Counted from the first letter of the stretch, positions 11,797-21,822 are shown. The stretch is DNA of 64,000 bases from JAXMBN01 sp046349875 (GCA_046349875.1 JAXMBN010000031.1:1-64000), one strand, 5' to 3'. The notes: generated from the sequence alone by a model not told the origin. Numbers and translations: made by a program.

Positions 11797-12380
11797 ATGC
11801 CCGCGAGCGATGATGCGGTTCAGGCCCTGATGGATCGGTATCGATTCGCTACGACGCATATTCAATGCGCTCGATCAGCGGGCTGGCGTCGTGTGGATGT
11901 CAGCGACGTGATTCAAGATGTCTTGCGGGAAGCCAATCGAAGGCCGTGCGACTATTTGGCCGAACCGAAAATGCGGATTTCCATCTTGATCCGCCAGATT
12001 ATGAAAGACCGCATCATCGATGCGCATCGTCGGCATCGCGTCTCTGCCAAACGGAAGTATCACGATCGTGAGCAACCGTTGCTTGCTCCTGGCAACAACG
12101 ATCAATCGACCATGGAGTTAGCTGGACAGCTGTGTGATCCTTCAATGTTACCGGCCGTGGCGGCAACGCGGAAGGAACGGCGTGCCGCAGATCGTCAGTT
12201 GTCTTCAGTGACGGGGTGATCAGGATCGCGAGATCATTTTGATGCGTCACTACGAGCAACTCTCCAATCAAGAGATCGCTCAAGCTTTGGGATTTACCCA
12301 AACCTGCTGCCAGCATGCGGTATCTGCGGGCTATCAAGCGTCTACGTGCGATTCTGGATGAGCTTTCCAGGCGTCCCATC
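11797..12380 (+). CDS. ECF-type RNA polymerase sigma factor, frameshifted
   Basis: ATG at 11797. Region 2 is recognisable as DVSDVIQDVLREANRRP and MRISILIRQIMKDRIIDAHRRHR (about residues 35-85). The frame then breaks near 12,200, where the next frame continues REIILMRHYEQLSNQEIAQAL, the region 4 helix-turn-helix, and again near 12,310, where it continues MRYLRAIKRLRAILDEL. This layout is typical of planctomycete ECF factors that sit beside membrane Ser/Thr kinases, and the next gene is such a kinase, starting at or overlapping the end of this one. The exact stop cannot be fixed because of the frameshifts; I end it just before the kinase start. Confidence 0.7.
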
Positions 12381-12381
12381 G

Positions 12382-14173
12382 ATGCAGACACCCGACGAAG
12401 AACTCGATATTTCCGAAGAAGCCGCTCTCTGTTCTGTCGGAGCTGGCAGATCGATTGCAACGTGGTGAATCGGTCGACATCGATCAGATCTGCAAAGCAT
12501 ATCCGCAAGCCGCAACCGAAATACGTTACTCTCTGGGGGACGATTCTCGTCACGGATGCAATTGCAAGAGCGGAACATCATCAGGTTGCCGAGCTCATCC
12601 CACGCGCGATACCAGTGCGTGAATGCAGTTGCCGATGGATTGGGGGCCTTATGTTCTCGAAGAAGAATTAGGGCGTGGCGGTATGGGCATTGTCTTTCGC
12701 GCGACGCAACCCTCGTTGGGCCGCGAAGTCGCTATCAAGATGGATATTGCGAGATCGTCTCGCCTCGAGCAAGATCGTCAGCGATTCTTTCGAGCGCAAT
12801 CGTTGGCTCAGCTGAATCATCCGCACATCGTTCCTGTGTTTGAATCTGGTGAGCATGATGGATCACCTTATTTCACGATGCAGTTTATCTGCTGACGAAC
12901 TCTCTCCGAGATGTTGGCCGAAGACCGTTGCCGCTGGAAGAAAGGCTGCCAAGATCATCGCCAGCGTCGCGAGGGCGGCTCACTTCGCGCATCAGCGGAG
13001 GCGTTCTTCATCGCGATATCAAACCATCGAATATTTTGGTGGATGAATCGGGAGAAGCCAAACTCACGGACTTTGGATTGGCTACAAGCTTACCGATGTA
13101 TCCGAAGGGCTAACAGGAACGGGAGTTGCGGTGGTCGGCACACCTTCTTACATGAGCCCCGAACAAGCCTCGGGACGCCTGAGCGATTTTGTGACACCTG
13201 CATCCGATGTATACCTGCTGAAACGGTGCTCTATCATTAAGCAACTGGTCGGCCGCCACTCGTTGCCGACTCCCCTGTACAGCTCGCACTCAAAATCTTG
13301 GAACAAGATTCTCCCGCGCCGCGTTTATTGGATCCGCGGATCGATCGCGATTTAGAGATGATCGTGGTGCGATCGTTGCAAAAGCCACCGGACCTTCGGT
13401 ATGCATCGGCCATGGACCTGGCGCTGGATCTTGAAGCGTTTCTTCGCGATGAACCCATTCAAGCGCGATCAGGCCAGTTGGCTCGGGCGATGGCTCGCGT
13501 TTTTCGCGAAACCCATCACGCCCCTATTCTTGAGAATTGGGGATTGCTTTGGATGTGGCATTCCCTAGTGCTCTTGATTGCATGCGTTGCTACGTGGGGG
13601 CTGCAAGTGGTCGGTACGACCGATCGTTGGCCTTATGCCGCGTTATGGATCGTGGGCTTAGGGGCATGGGCGGCTGTGTTCTGGGCACTGCGTCGTCGCA
13701 TGGGGCCTGTGACCTTCGTCGAACGACAAATCGCACACATTTGGGGTGCCAGCATGATTGCGATTGGTCTCGTTTTTCCGCTGGAATGGTGGCTCGAACT
13801 TCCTCCACTGAAGCTTTCGCCTCTTCTGGGAATCATCAGTGGCATGATCTTTGTTGTGAAGGCAGGCATTCTTTCAGGTGCCTTCTATTTTCAAGCGGCC
13901 TGTCTCTTTGGAGCGGCGGCCTTGATGGCGGTATTCCCTTCGATTGCACATTTGATCTTCGGATGCGTATCGGCCATGTGCTTTTTCGTCCCTGGGCTCA
14001 AATACTATCGCCAACGCAATCTGGCTGATCGCGACGATAAGGCTTTGGCTTCTGGGAAACGATCATCGACAATCATGCCGGCAGGAATACGGCGATCAAT
14101 CCTAGCAGCCCACCAAAGATACCTCCCCAAATCACCAACCAACCAAGGTGCTCGCGAATCATCTCTTGGATGA
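12382..14173 (+). CDS. Membrane Ser/Thr protein kinase (Hanks type), frameshifted
   Basis: ATG at 12382 opens an acidic leader (MQTPDEELDISEEAAL) of the kind seen before planctomycete kinases (ADRLQRGESVDIDQICKAYP). The kinase core follows in pieces: glycine loop LGRGGMGIVFRA and lysine VAIKM near 12,675-12,740, catalytic loop VLHRDIKPSNILVD near 13,010, LTDFGLA near 13,065, MSPEQASG near 13,155, and a C-lobe to about 13,480. Four or more hydrophobic segments occupy about 13,550-14,010, so the C-terminal half is membrane embedded rather than a long extracellular sensor. Frames change near 12,420, 12,530, 12,600, 12,890, 12,985, 13,110, 13,200 and 13,300. The open frame to 14,173 overlaps the converging DUF445 gene by about 100 bases, so the true end may lie nearer 14,030. 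Confidence 0.7.
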
Positions 14174-14809
14174 TTTCCTTTACCATTTGAGGAGTGAGTT
14201 CATCGAGGCGTTTTTGCATTTACCGAGTTCATCTTCTGAATGATGGTATCCGTTTGGTCTTCCAGGCGAATACTCGACTCTAGAGCTTTCGCTAACTCAG
14301 GCGATTGCATCAGCCCTTCTGATCTCCGATCGAACATTATCTTCAAATGGTTTTCGGAGCGGCCCAAGAGCCTTGCCGCCACCTAACATCCCCAGCATGC
14401 CTCCGTATGGCGAACTCAGGATGGCCTGAACCAGTTTTTGAAACATCGCTTCGTAATCGATGATGGCAAGTATCGGTTCCGCTTGAATCTTGATCCCTTG
14501 GAAGGACGCGTGCGAATGAAAGAATCCCTGAACATTCGTGTGGGTGAAGAATTGATCCATGATCAAATGGCGAATGCCGCGTTTGAATTCTTCAAAGCGA
14601 CTCGGAATGACTCCCGATCCGTAGAGCCCAGGAATTTTCTCGAAGAGCATGTAGATGGCCAACCAATTGGTGATGGCACCTGAGGTTGCATAAAGGCCAA
14701 TATTGCGAATTGGCAGAGCAAGGAAATGCTCGGTCGGGATCATGTAGCCGATTCCTACCAATGCAACAGAGATAAGGTTGGTGGCTAAACTTTTATTCAT
14801 GGGTTCCAA
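14073..14809 (-). CDS. DUF445 family membrane protein, frameshifted
   Basis: The first 170 codons read from ATG at 14809 (MNKSLATNLISVALVGIGY two codons in): an N-terminal membrane helix, then a second hydrophobic stretch NIGLYATSGAITNWLAIYMLF, which is the DUF445 signature of a hydrophobic segment followed by a conserved N/KWLA-LF. A helical cytoplasmic part (PSRFEEFKRGIRHLI) follows. After shifts near 14,310 and 14,225 the protein continues LMQSPELAKALESSIRLED, KRLDELTPQMVKEIIQEMI and a C-terminal membrane helix WLVIWGGIFGGLLGLIAVFL, ending at 14,073. It is the last gene of the minus-strand cluster, 30 bases after the lipase. Function of DUF445 proteins is unknown. Confidence 0.65.
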
Positions 14810-14839
14810 AGGAATGCGAATGAGAAATCGAGAATGAGA

Positions 14840-15515
14840 TCAAGAGGTTTGCATCGACCCCGTTTTCAAAAAACGAATCGTATTTTCCGCTACGTCTCGA
14901 TGGAAGAGAACGCCATTGTGCATGGTGCACACATGCAAATAGTCTATGCAGCCCTCGAGTTGCGTGCTGTTTCGGGAACTGGAAGCATATCGTATTCTGG
15001 CAGAAACGATGGCAAATGTGATAGTGCGGAAGAGGAAAGCCGATCGTACAAAACTATCGGGCTTATCGGTAAGTTGGCTCACGATCGGCAAAAAGGAGCG
15101 AACCCAAGGTGCAATGCGAGTGGCGATTGCAGTGCCTTGATGGGGTGGCGTCAGAAATACAACCGACCAAGGTTGGGGAAGGCATCGAACTGATCTGATG
15201 CTGTTCGCGTGACAATGCATCCCATACTGTGGGCTACCACATGGATCTTTTCGTATTTCGTGCGCTATGTTCATGGAGTAGTTTTCGAAGGCACTGCGCA
15301 TGGTATTGAAGAGAGCCTAGGTAGCTACGATAGCCCCAATTGAGCGTCGCAAATCCCGCCTTTCGAATCCGTTTGCAGAGCAATGCCATCCACCACGGAT
15401 GACTCATGATGCCGTGCACCACGGCGACGAACTCTCGAGGTTCTGCGGCAATGCCTGATGTCGGTGGGAATGGTGGACATGAGTCTTGGGCATTGGGCTC
15501 TGAAGGCCGGGTCAC
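14840..15515 (-). CDS. Lipase-like alpha/beta hydrolase, frameshifted
   Basis: GTG start at 15515 overlaps the stop of the preceding gene by four bases (GTGA), implying translational coupling. The N-terminal part contains FVAVVHGIMSHPWWM, the oxyanion-hole HG motif. The nucleophile motif HVVAHSMGC is found near 15,225 once one A is added to an AAAA run; a second one-base change near 15,180 restores VFLTPPHQGT. The C-terminal part has TQLEGCIDYLHV and MHNGVLFHRDVAENTIRFL near 14,900, the usual aspartate and histidine region of small triacylglycerol-lipase-like proteins. About 225 residues, no signal peptide seen. Substrate unknown; operon context suggests lipid metabolism. Confidence 0.65.
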
Positions 15516-15832
15516 TCTTCTTCCACTTTCTCGCGGATGCGTCTTACGATGATGCTTCGATGCATGGTGGTTTCCAAGATATCGCGTATGTCATGGCCGA
15601 GATACTCTGCAAGTTTGATGGCGATATCAACGTCGCGAACCCCTTCATATTGCGTCACGACTTCATCTCCTACAAAGATCGTCTGCGAACGATTTTCGAA
15701 ACCGCTCTCATAACAGTCTAATAGTTCTTCGATCCATGGTTCTGGAATGCCGCGTTGACGACAGTAGTCGGCAGACCAAAGGTCATCCCCAGTACACTCG
15801 GAAAGGAGAAGGTGGGCGCGATATCGATCCAT
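15512..15832 (-). CDS. Conserved-looking small protein of unknown function
   Basis: I do not recognise this family. ATG at 15832 gives 106 residues, acidic and helical: it contains LLSECTGDDLWSADYCRQRG, EPWIEELLDCYESGF and a closing GHDIRDILETTMHRSIIVRR. It is one of the few intact short frames in the indel-rich left part of the window. Its stop overlaps the GTG start of the lipase gene by four bases, and it lies 56 bases after the chorismate-lyase-like gene, so it is almost certainly translated as part of the same minus-strand operon. The longer frame upstream to 16,033 belongs to noncoding shadow of the preceding gene. Confidence 0.6.
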   Translation of the reverse strand: MDRYRAHLLLSECTGDDLWSADYCRQRGIPEPWIEELLDCYESGFENRSQTIFVGDEVVTQYEGVRDVDIAIKLAEYLGHDIRDILETTMHRSIIVRRIREKVEEE

Positions 15833-15888
15833 GCTCGTTACGATAGTTAGAAGGGAAGTGCTCGATCGGGGTGGTCGGGAATGTTCAC

Positions 15889-16438
15889 TCATTCCATTGG
15901 AGCAACAATTTCGAGCAATTCCAGAGCTGGCGTATTTCCAAAATGGATGATGGCTGTCCGGCCGTAGGTTGCTATCGGCAAGGTAGTGCGATTGAAGTGC
16001 CCTGCCAGTTCTTGCGATGCCTCGATTCGCCAAAGCGTTTCCAACTGCACTTTCCGCATCACGTTATGTTGAATGAGCACGCGGCCGAGAGGAATCTTTC
16101 CATCGATGATTTCATCGCGGACCTGCGGGAGGCGGACGGAAGTATCCAATCGGACCAATCCGAACTGAACAGGGGTTTGGTCGGTGGATTTGCGAAGCAG
16201 GATCTTACGACAGTAGATCGGCGATTGCCATTTGGTTTCGAGTACTTCGACATCGACCGGACATCCGTGAAAGGCTTCCACGGTCACGGTCATGTGTTCG
16301 TGATGTGGCGAGCAACTTTGCGAAGTGCTTAGGAAGTTGCTCTTGCGATTCAGCCGTGAAATGACCGAGCGCATCGGGAGTCGAATAGAAAATTCGAATG
16401 AGCCGATGAAGCAAATCGAGCGAAGGAATCAAGGGCAA
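15889..16438 (-). CDS. Chorismate-lyase-like (DUF98) protein, frameshifted
   Basis: The N-terminal part begins near 16438 with a TTG codon (PLIPSLDLLHRLIRIFYST) and the frame changes near 16,300. The main part then reads MTVTVEAFHGCPVDVEVLET, LLRKSTDQTPVQFGLVRLD, IPLGRVLIQHNVMRKVQLE and ATYGRTAIIHFGNTPALELLEI. The IPLGR...L, then tyGR, then LLEI pattern resembles chorismate lyase-like (UbiC/DUF98) proteins, which in family members remove pyruvate from chorismate or an analogue. About 180 residues. It sits between a polyprenyl synthase fusion and a small unknown protein in one strand, so a prenylated aromatic product is conceivable. The assignment rests on motif memory only and is tentative. 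Confidence 0.5.
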
Positions 16439-16568
16439 GAACCTTAGACCTTGGAAACAATTGGAAGATTGGAAACCGATTGTAGCGTTACCAAAGTCGG
16501 GCTGCTGACCTGAGGACGTTCAAGTACGGTATCGATCAAATAGTGTACAGGCCCGCAATGGCTCGGCT

Positions 16569-18331
16569 CTACTTGCGAATGATTTCGACCGCAATTTGCT
16601 CGATGTGTTTGTCGACCAATCGATGCTTGTTCAAAATACTTTTTGCTCGCTTGAAGAGCTCGGCCGCTAAAGCCACTCGATCGTGATCCTGCATCGGACA
16701 ATCGTTCGAAAGAACTTCCAGCAGTTTGGCTTGATCCTTTGGGGCGAGCGATTGCAGAGCCAAGGCGAGGAATCGTTGGGCGGCCTCCTCGAGGATGCTC
16801 CGCCGTTCTATCTTATTGAAATCATCACCATTCCACCGTTGAGGTCATTCAAGATCTGGAAGGCAACACCGAGGTTTCTTGAGAAACCACGAATTGGTTC
16901 GGCTAAGGTATCAACCGTTCCGGCCAACCGCACACCTGTATAAAGAGCCGCTTCGAATGCTGGTGACGTTTTCAAAGCATAGATCTTGAGAGCATCCAGT
17001 GGTGCAAGTCGCTTGTCGGATCGATCGCGCCACAGCAACTCCGCACCTTGACCCTCCGCCAAACGCGTATGGGCCCCCGATAGGCAATCCAGTATGTCGG
17101 AAGCTTTGTCGGGACCAAGGGCCTTGGTTTCGCGTGCAACGAGCCGATAGCCCAGTCCGATCATGTAGTCACCTACGTTGATCGCTGTTGGTAGGCCAAA
17201 GCGTCGATGCATCGTCGGTTGACCATAGCGGAATCCATCGTCATCCTCGATGTCATCGTGGACCAAGCTGGCTTTATGGAACAATTCGATACTCATCGCT
17301 GATCGTAATACGGCATCGGAAAACTCTTGCGTTCGCGAGTTTCCATTGGACCACGTGCCACGACCACCCGTCATGGCATCGTAGGCTGCCAAGGTAATAA
17401 AGGGTCGCGAATACTTTCCACCCTTGGCAAGGAAATCGACGGCCAAGGCTTCCGTGGCTGCGATGGGGTCGATGCCTTTTAATGGATCCTGTTGACTCTC
17501 ATCGATATGGTCTTGGCTGCGCTGGCGAATGATGAGTTGATCGAGCTTTTCGCGCTGAAAGAGATCATTGGCTGCCCGCATCAAGTGGACATAGCTCGTC
17601 GTTTGGGTTGCCGCAGGTTCCTGCTGCACCAACTCGACCATGGCCGATACCCAATCTTCATCGACACTCGTATTGCGACAATCGCTCGACAGCAACGGAA
17701 CCGCCATGCATGGGATTCCTGCCAAGAGAATCTTGTCGATCGCCTTTTCGAGAACATTGAGGCAAGCCACTCCAACGATCGCATCGACGTAGCCGCTCAC
17801 GATAATCTTCAATACGACAGGCGAACCTTCTGCTACAAGCACTTTGTAGCCCATCTCTTCGGCTTTTGTTCGAAAGTCCGCGATGGAACAGGCGCCGCAC
17901 TTCTTGCAGTTCATTCCGAACTCGTCATAGTCAGCCGGACAACCTTCGGCATGTTTCAAGCAGTGGGGCAACAAGAACAATCGACGCTTCGGATCGGTAG
18001 CCGCGACTTGATCTCGGAAGAAGGCGCTGCTGAGCATCACCATCGTCCAGCCCACATAGCCCTCGCCGAGACCAAGGCTTTCGAGCGTGCCGCGGGCCAC
18101 TTGCTCCATCTGATCCTTGGTCAAAGGATGGGACTTGTCGAGCTTGGAGGCAACTTCATCGCAACGAGCACGAATGCGTTCACGCAGTTCGCGGGTTTCT
18201 GGAACCATCTTGAGATGGCTCGTCTTCCTTCGCTTCGACTTGCCGCTTTCCTTACCTGCTTCGCGCACAGGGGGCAGGGCATCCGATTCTTGCGAAGCAT
18301 CCTGAAGGGGTACAGTAGCCAACGTGTCCAT
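16569..18331 (-). CDS. DUF116-polyprenyl diphosphate synthase fusion, one frameshift
   Basis: From ATG at 18331: a basic low-complexity leader (about residues 1-45), then a DUF116-like domain (about 50-265) with the cysteine cluster MNCKKCGAC, and then a trans-isoprenyl diphosphate synthase domain (about 280-585). The synthase has KGGKYSRPFITLAAYD, the first aspartate-rich motif in LVHDDIEDDD, and the second region FQILNDLNG. The frame stops at 16,808 just after this motif; one added base near 16,825 restores NGDDFNKIERRSIL and the C-terminal helices ending HIEQIAVEIIRK at 16,569. The synthase would join isoprenyl diphosphates head to tail. DUF116 function is not established. It lies 68 bases after the hopene-type cyclase on the same strand, suggesting a shared isoprenoid role. 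Confidence 0.8.
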
Positions 18332-18399
18332 TCCTCTCTATTCGTGTTCGCCAACTCGCGGTGTTCTAGCGGGGCCGGAAACGTATCGGAGTATTCGAA

Positions 18400-20478
18400 T
18401 TAACGCGATGCATGAAGCTCGCGCTGTGGAGTGGGTAGGTATTCATGAACTGATTGAAATGCGGCCAGTGTATAGACCCACGGGTAAAGCTGCTCGTGGT
18501 ACCAGAGCTTTGCAAAATAGAACCCGATGGGCCAACTGACCGTCGTCCAGTCCTTTTCGACCGCTTCCACCAAGAAGCGTATCCCTGGCATTATAAACCC
18601 AGACAAGGTCCGTTGAGTATCGGAAACCGCCAAAGCCTCCACTGCTAAAGCTGTTTCTTCGATGGATGAGGACCGGTAATTCGATGCGAAAAACGCTGCG
18701 TCCGGGGTGCGAAAATTCCCAGGCTCGGTAAAGTCAACCAAATGGGTTTCTTCTGCCAATTCCCGACTGAAATCTCGGGTGCGAAGCTTTTCCATTTCAT
18801 GGGGGTAATTCAGGCTCGATCCTCCACCCCAACCACCATCAGCGTTTTGATGTCGCTGTAGCCAGTGAAGAGCTCGATCGATGCGAGGTTGCCATTCCTG
18901 GCGAGGTCTCATGGCAAAGACGGTTCCCAATCCGACCAGGACCCGACTTGTGCCATAGATCGCGTTCTCATCATCTACGTTGTCTTGATTGCCAAACCAA
19001 AGTGGTAGCCAGCTGCCATCCTCACGCTGCGTTTTGGCGAGATAGTCGAGGCCTCGTTGGAGGGCGCGATCGATTCGGATTCGATACGATTGCGCTGCTG
19101 ACGACGCGCGCCAATGCGATAGGCTTCGCATCGCATGAGCCGTCAAGTCGCTTCCACTTCGATCGAAGGGAAGTTGCCCCCAACCTCGACAAAAGGTTGG
19201 CCATCCTCCGTCTCGGTTCTGAAGTCCAAGCAACCATTCGATCCCCATGCTCGCAGCATCATCGATCGACCGTTTAAGCTTTTCATCTCGATGCCCTAGC
19301 CGTTGGCTCCACATGCCAAGCGCGAGCAGGGCTGCTGGCGTATCGTCGGCATCGGGCACGGCACCGGAAAGATCGGTCCAACCCCATCCACCAGGATCGG
19401 CTCCCGTAAAGGGATGGCGGACGCGGTGTTGGCAACGCAATAACCACTCCACGGTGGACGGTTTTATGAGTGCTTCTATCGCAGCATCATCTGGATGAGC
19501 AAGGATGGCTCGCGTGGTTAACGAGGTTACCCAGGTCGCCAAGTTCGTGTCGATAGGCCAACTTCCATCCTTCAAGACCGAGTCGACCAAAAAGCGAACC
19601 GCTTGGAGACTCACTGGATGCTGAGCGAGTCCAATCGAAGCAAGGCTCATCAAGACGAAACTCGTAAGAGGTGTTGCTTCGAGGTAGCCTCCACTTTCTG
19701 GTTGCATCTTCTGCAACACCTGTAGCGTTCGCGAACGGCAGGCTTGGCGTGTCAGTCTCGCGACTGGATTCCATGGAGGAGCAAAATGAAACCTCGCTTG
19801 TCCGATCGCTACCAGTGCAGGTATGGCATAGCTCACCACCGGCAACTTGGCGAATCGGTACCACGATTGCGGTAGGGCAGCGGCCTCGAAAGGCAATGCA
19901 GGGATCTCGCGCCAATCGATCATGCCTGCCAGCGCGCAATTGGTCATGATAGGAACGACAAATGTCTTGTCTTTTCCATAACGCTTGCGCAACCCTTCCC
20001 ATTCACCTTGCGTTCGCAAGTATTCGCGTACCTTCGCACACGTTGCGGCGTGATTCTCTTCCGTACTCGCTATGCGAATTGCGGCAAGGACAAGATAGGA
20101 AGTGGCGATATTGGAATGCGATCGTTCGGTATCGCCAAATCCTCCATCAGCGTTCTGTGCATCAATAAGCCAGCGGAGACCGCCTTGCACAAGAGGTTCA
20201 ATGCGACGTCGTTCTTCCTCATTCGTGTGCCGAGCGTAAAGACTCAAGGCACTGATGGCTGTGGCCGTCGACAAGGCCGAAGTTGAAAGGCATCCCAACC
20301 AATGGCTATCCGGTGTTTGCATCGACTTGAGGCTACCCAGCAACTTCCCCTCCGCCTTGTGGAAGCGTTCAATTGCAAAGAGGGGTTCGGGCATGGGCAA
20401 GAGTCTCAAAAGTGAAATCGATCCGAACCAAAGGATCGAATTGTCTAGAATGACGGACCGAATAAAGGTAGGATACAC
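18400..20478 (-). CDS. shc: Squalene-hopene-type triterpene cyclase
   Basis: 692 codons from a GTG at 20478 that is preceded by a strong AGGAGG four bases upstream; this favours it over the internal ATG at 20394, which has no such site. The catalytic DxDDT motif appears as PDADDTPAALLAL near residue 370. Several QW repeats are visible (QNADGGFG near 110, QNRDGGWPTF, QREDGSWLPLWFG, QNADGGWGGG). Enzymes of this family cyclise squalene through an acid-initiated cascade at the membrane face to hopene. A short N-terminal hydrophobic stretch precedes the first alpha barrel. It begins the minus-strand unit that includes a polyprenyl synthase fusion. Divergent from the DUF1552 gene, with only 45 bases between the starts. 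Confidence 0.85.
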   Translation of the reverse strand: MYPTFIRSVILDNSILWFGSISLLRLLPMPEPLFAIERFHKAEGKLLGSLKSMQTPDSHWLGCLSTSALSTATAISALSLYARHTNEEERRRIEPLVQGGLRWLIDAQNADGGFGDTERSHSNIATSYLVLAAIRIASTEENHAATCAKVREYLRTQGEWEGLRKRYGKDKTFVVPIMTNCALAGMIDWREIPALPFEAAALPQSWYRFAKLPVVSYAIPALVAIGQARFHFAPPWNPVARLTRQACRSRTLQVLQKMQPESGGYLEATPLTSFVLMSLASIGLAQHPVSLQAVRFLVDSVLKDGSWPIDTNLATWVTSLTTRAILAHPDDAAIEALIKPSTVEWLLRCQHRVRHPFTGADPGGWGWTDLSGAVPDADDTPAALLALGMWSQRLGHRDEKLKRSIDDAASMGIEWLLGLQNRDGGWPTFCRGWGQLPFDRSGSDLTAHAMRSLSHWRASSAAQSYRIRIDRALQRGLDYLAKTQREDGSWLPLWFGNQDNVDDENAIYGTSRVLVGLGTVFAMRPRQEWQPRIDRALHWLQRHQNADGGWGGGSSLNYPHEMEKLRTRDFSRELAEETHLVDFTEPGNFRTPDAAFFASNYRSSSIEETALAVEALAVSDTQRTLSGFIMPGIRFLVEAVEKDWTTVSWPIGFYFAKLWYHEQLYPWVYTLAAFQSVHEYLPTPQRELHASR

Positions 20479-20523
20479 GTAACCTCCTCAAAAGCCCACC
20501 CTCACAGATGAAAGCACTCCTCT

Positions 20524-21822
20524 ATGCGAATCTTCGACCGAAGAACGATGCTCCGCGGGATCGGCGTTACGATGGCCTTGCCTTGGTTGGAATCGCGGGC
20601 CTCTTGGAGCGGAGAGGTTCCCAACACGAAAGCCTTTCAAGAGCCTCCTGTGCGCATGGCGGTGTTGTTTTCTGGCAATGGATTCCATTCCAAAGAATGG
20701 TGGGCTGAAGGGGAAGGGGCCAATATGAAGCTAGGAAAAGTCCTAGCGCCTCTTCATGCGCACCGCGAGAAAATGGTTTTCGTCAAAGGGCTTTTTAATG
20801 CCGAAGCCATGAAGGGAAACATTCATAGTTCGCAAACCGGGAACCTTCTATCGGGTGCACCGTTGGCTTCGGGAGGCGAGATTCGATCGGGGACAAGTTT
20901 TGATCAACTATTGGCTCAAACGTATGGGCAGCACACAAAAGTGCCAAGCATGGTGTTGGGCTGCGAGAAGTCCAATCCCTCCGTTCATAAAAACTATTCG
21001 ATGCTTTATAGCTCCCATATCTCATGGAGTTCGCCGACAAGCCCAACACCGCTTGAACTCTATCCATCATTAGCATTTGATCGACTCTTCAAAGATGATT
21101 CGCAAGTTGGTGATCGTAGCGTTTTGGATGCTGTTCTCGAAGATGCAAACACATTACGCAATCAGATCAGCGACGCCGACAAGCGAAAGCTCGATGAATA
21201 CTTGGATTCGGTTCGCGATGTCGAGCAACGAATCGCTCAGGCTGGGAAACGTGGAGAGTTGCAAGGTTGGAATCCAACCTTGTCCAAACCCAACATCGAT
21301 CGTCCTCAGGACGGGATTCCGCAGAATATCGCAGAACACATGAAACTGATGTGCGACATTCTGGTGCTTGGATTCCAAACCGATACCACGCGTATCACGA
21401 CCTTGAAGCTCAACAATGACCATTCCTCATTGCGATTTCCGCATTTGGGTGTGGACTACATGATCCACCATCTTCTCTCTCATTCGGATACCGAAGACTG
21501 GCTCAAGGTCAATCAGTTCTTTCTCGAACAATTGGCCTATATCGCAAATCGACTAGACTCCATCCAGGAGGGTGATCGTACGCTCTTGGACAATTCGATG
21601 CTGATGTATTGTTCCAGCATGATGACCGGAAACCACAACAATGACGAGTTGCCTGTTGTTTTGGTCGGACGCGGTGGCGGGAAATTGAAAACGGGTCAGG
21701 TGTTGAATTATCGCACTCAACAAAATCGCCAGATGTGTCGACTTTTCATGTCCTTGATGGATAAGATGGAGATCCGCCCGAAAACATTTGGTGACGCTCA
21801 AGAACCCTTAAGCGAAGTCTAA
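20524..21822 (+). CDS. DUF1552 secreted protein with Tat signal
   Basis: 432 residues beginning with a twin-arginine-type leader (FDRRTMLRGIGVTMALPWLE). The body matches DUF1552 proteins: FSGNGFHSKEWW, VKGLFNAEAMKGNIHS, FDQLLAQTYG, and the C-terminal MLMYCSSMMTGNHNNDELPV. DUF1552 belongs to the same alkaline-phosphatase-like class as DUF1501 and usually follows a DUF1592/cytochrome-like gene in planctomycetes. No such partner is present here; the neighbours are the divergent cyclase and the ankyrin-PQQ gene 87 bases downstream. Probably exported folded to the periplasm. Biochemical function unknown. Confidence 0.85.
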   Translation: MRIFDRRTMLRGIGVTMALPWLESRASWSGEVPNTKAFQEPPVRMAVLFSGNGFHSKEWWAEGEGANMKLGKVLAPLHAHREKMVFVKGLFNAEAMKGNIHSSQTGNLLSGAPLASGGEIRSGTSFDQLLAQTYGQHTKVPSMVLGCEKSNPSVHKNYSMLYSSHISWSSPTSPTPLELYPSLAFDRLFKDDSQVGDRSVLDAVLEDANTLRNQISDADKRKLDEYLDSVRDVEQRIAQAGKRGELQGWNPTLSKPNIDRPQDGIPQNIAEHMKLMCDILVLGFQTDTTRITTLKLNNDHSSLRFPHLGVDYMIHHLLSHSDTEDWLKVNQFFLEQLAYIANRLDSIQEGDRTLLDNSMLMYCSSMMTGNHNNDELPVVLVGRGGGKLKTGQVLNYRTQQNRQMCRLFMSLMDKMEIRPKTFGDAQEPLSEV

